A DNA stretch of 64,000 nucleotides from Siccirubricoccus deserti (GTDB lineage Bacteria; Pseudomonadota; Alphaproteobacteria; Acetobacterales; Acetobacteraceae). The position numbers and the translations under genes were made by a program. Positions 63,935-64,000 of the stretch are shown piece after piece (position 1 is the first letter of the stretch; each line of letters starts with the position of its first letter). Where the stretch lies: contig NZ_JACOMF010000010.1 of assembly GCF_014283215.1 (NCBI RefSeq), positions 83,720 through 147,719 on the forward strand, written 5' to 3'. Below the pieces are notes generated by a model. The model made no database searches and was not told where the DNA came from. It saw only the letters and a list, made by a program, of their open reading frames with translations.

Positions 63935-64000
63935 GTCGGGTCGGGAGGCGGCGGGATCGCCCCATCAAGCCAACATCGATGAAATCCCAAGGTCTTGGAG
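63935..64000. other. Sequence beyond the right end of the island
   Basis: 66 bases follow the tRNA fragment before the window ends. They contain no tRNA 5' half and no recognisable gene start, so whether this is chromosome, a secondary insertion site or part of a second element cannot be told. Confidence 0.4.

Overview
The window is GC-rich throughout, with tightly packed genes, short leaders and purine-rich ribosome binding sites. A lone tripartite-tricarboxylate-type receptor, an alternative complex III plus caa3-type oxidase cluster and many SDR, HpsN-like and phytanoyl-CoA-type catabolic genes suggest a heterotrophic alphaproteobacterium, most likely an Acetobacteraceae such as Roseomonas. 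The taxonomy is inference from gene content; no rRNA gene is present to settle it.

Layout. (1) 0.1-9 kb, mostly minus strand: a VOC extradiol dioxygenase, a small Ala/Asn/Ser-rich protein, then a minus-strand run of an N,N-dimethylformamidase large-subunit-like protein, aminopeptidase N, a secreted cupin, a hot-dog thioesterase and a phytanoyl-CoA dioxygenase-like enzyme. (2) 9-19.9 kb: a gamma-glutamyltransferase broken by an in-frame TAA, then a minus-strand catabolic run (SDR, HpsN/HisD-like dehydrogenase, amidohydrolase, oxaloacetate decarboxylase-like, FMN hydroxyacid dehydrogenase), an orphan TRAP receptor, two more SDRs and a tyrosine phosphatase. (3) 20.4-25.2 kb: the stress operon prkA-yeaH-spoVR. 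(4) 25.2-30.7 kb: GMC oxidoreductase, Bug receptor, HD hydrolase and small hypothetical genes. (5) 31-44 kb: a respiratory supercluster in which pentaheme ActA and a caa3 oxidase (ctaG, coxB with fused cytochrome c, a CoxA-CoxC fusion) precede actBCDEF. (6) 44.2-47.5 kb: selA, selB and the tRNA-Sec gene selC, the core machinery for selenocysteine insertion.

(7) 47.47-63.93 kb: a genomic island starting exactly in the anticodon loop of selC. It is bounded by two inverted copies (about 1.94 and 1.98 kb) of a unit made of the 3' half of tRNA-Sec, a tyrosine integrase, a serine resolvase and a palindrome-bounded 61-bp site. The cargo is a SNF2 helicase, a type III-like adenine methyltransferase, a type III-like Res helicase-nuclease and a DUF262/HNH protein, plus small DNA-binding proteins and an AT-rich orphan. 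I read this as a defence island on a composite, recombinase-bounded element. The inverted boundary and the four-gene combination are the most unusual things in the window.

Functionally, the ACIII-caa3 cluster would carry electrons from quinol to oxygen without a bc1 complex. selA/selB/selC make the island's target site, and the element-supplied 3' half restores an intact tRNA-Sec after integration.
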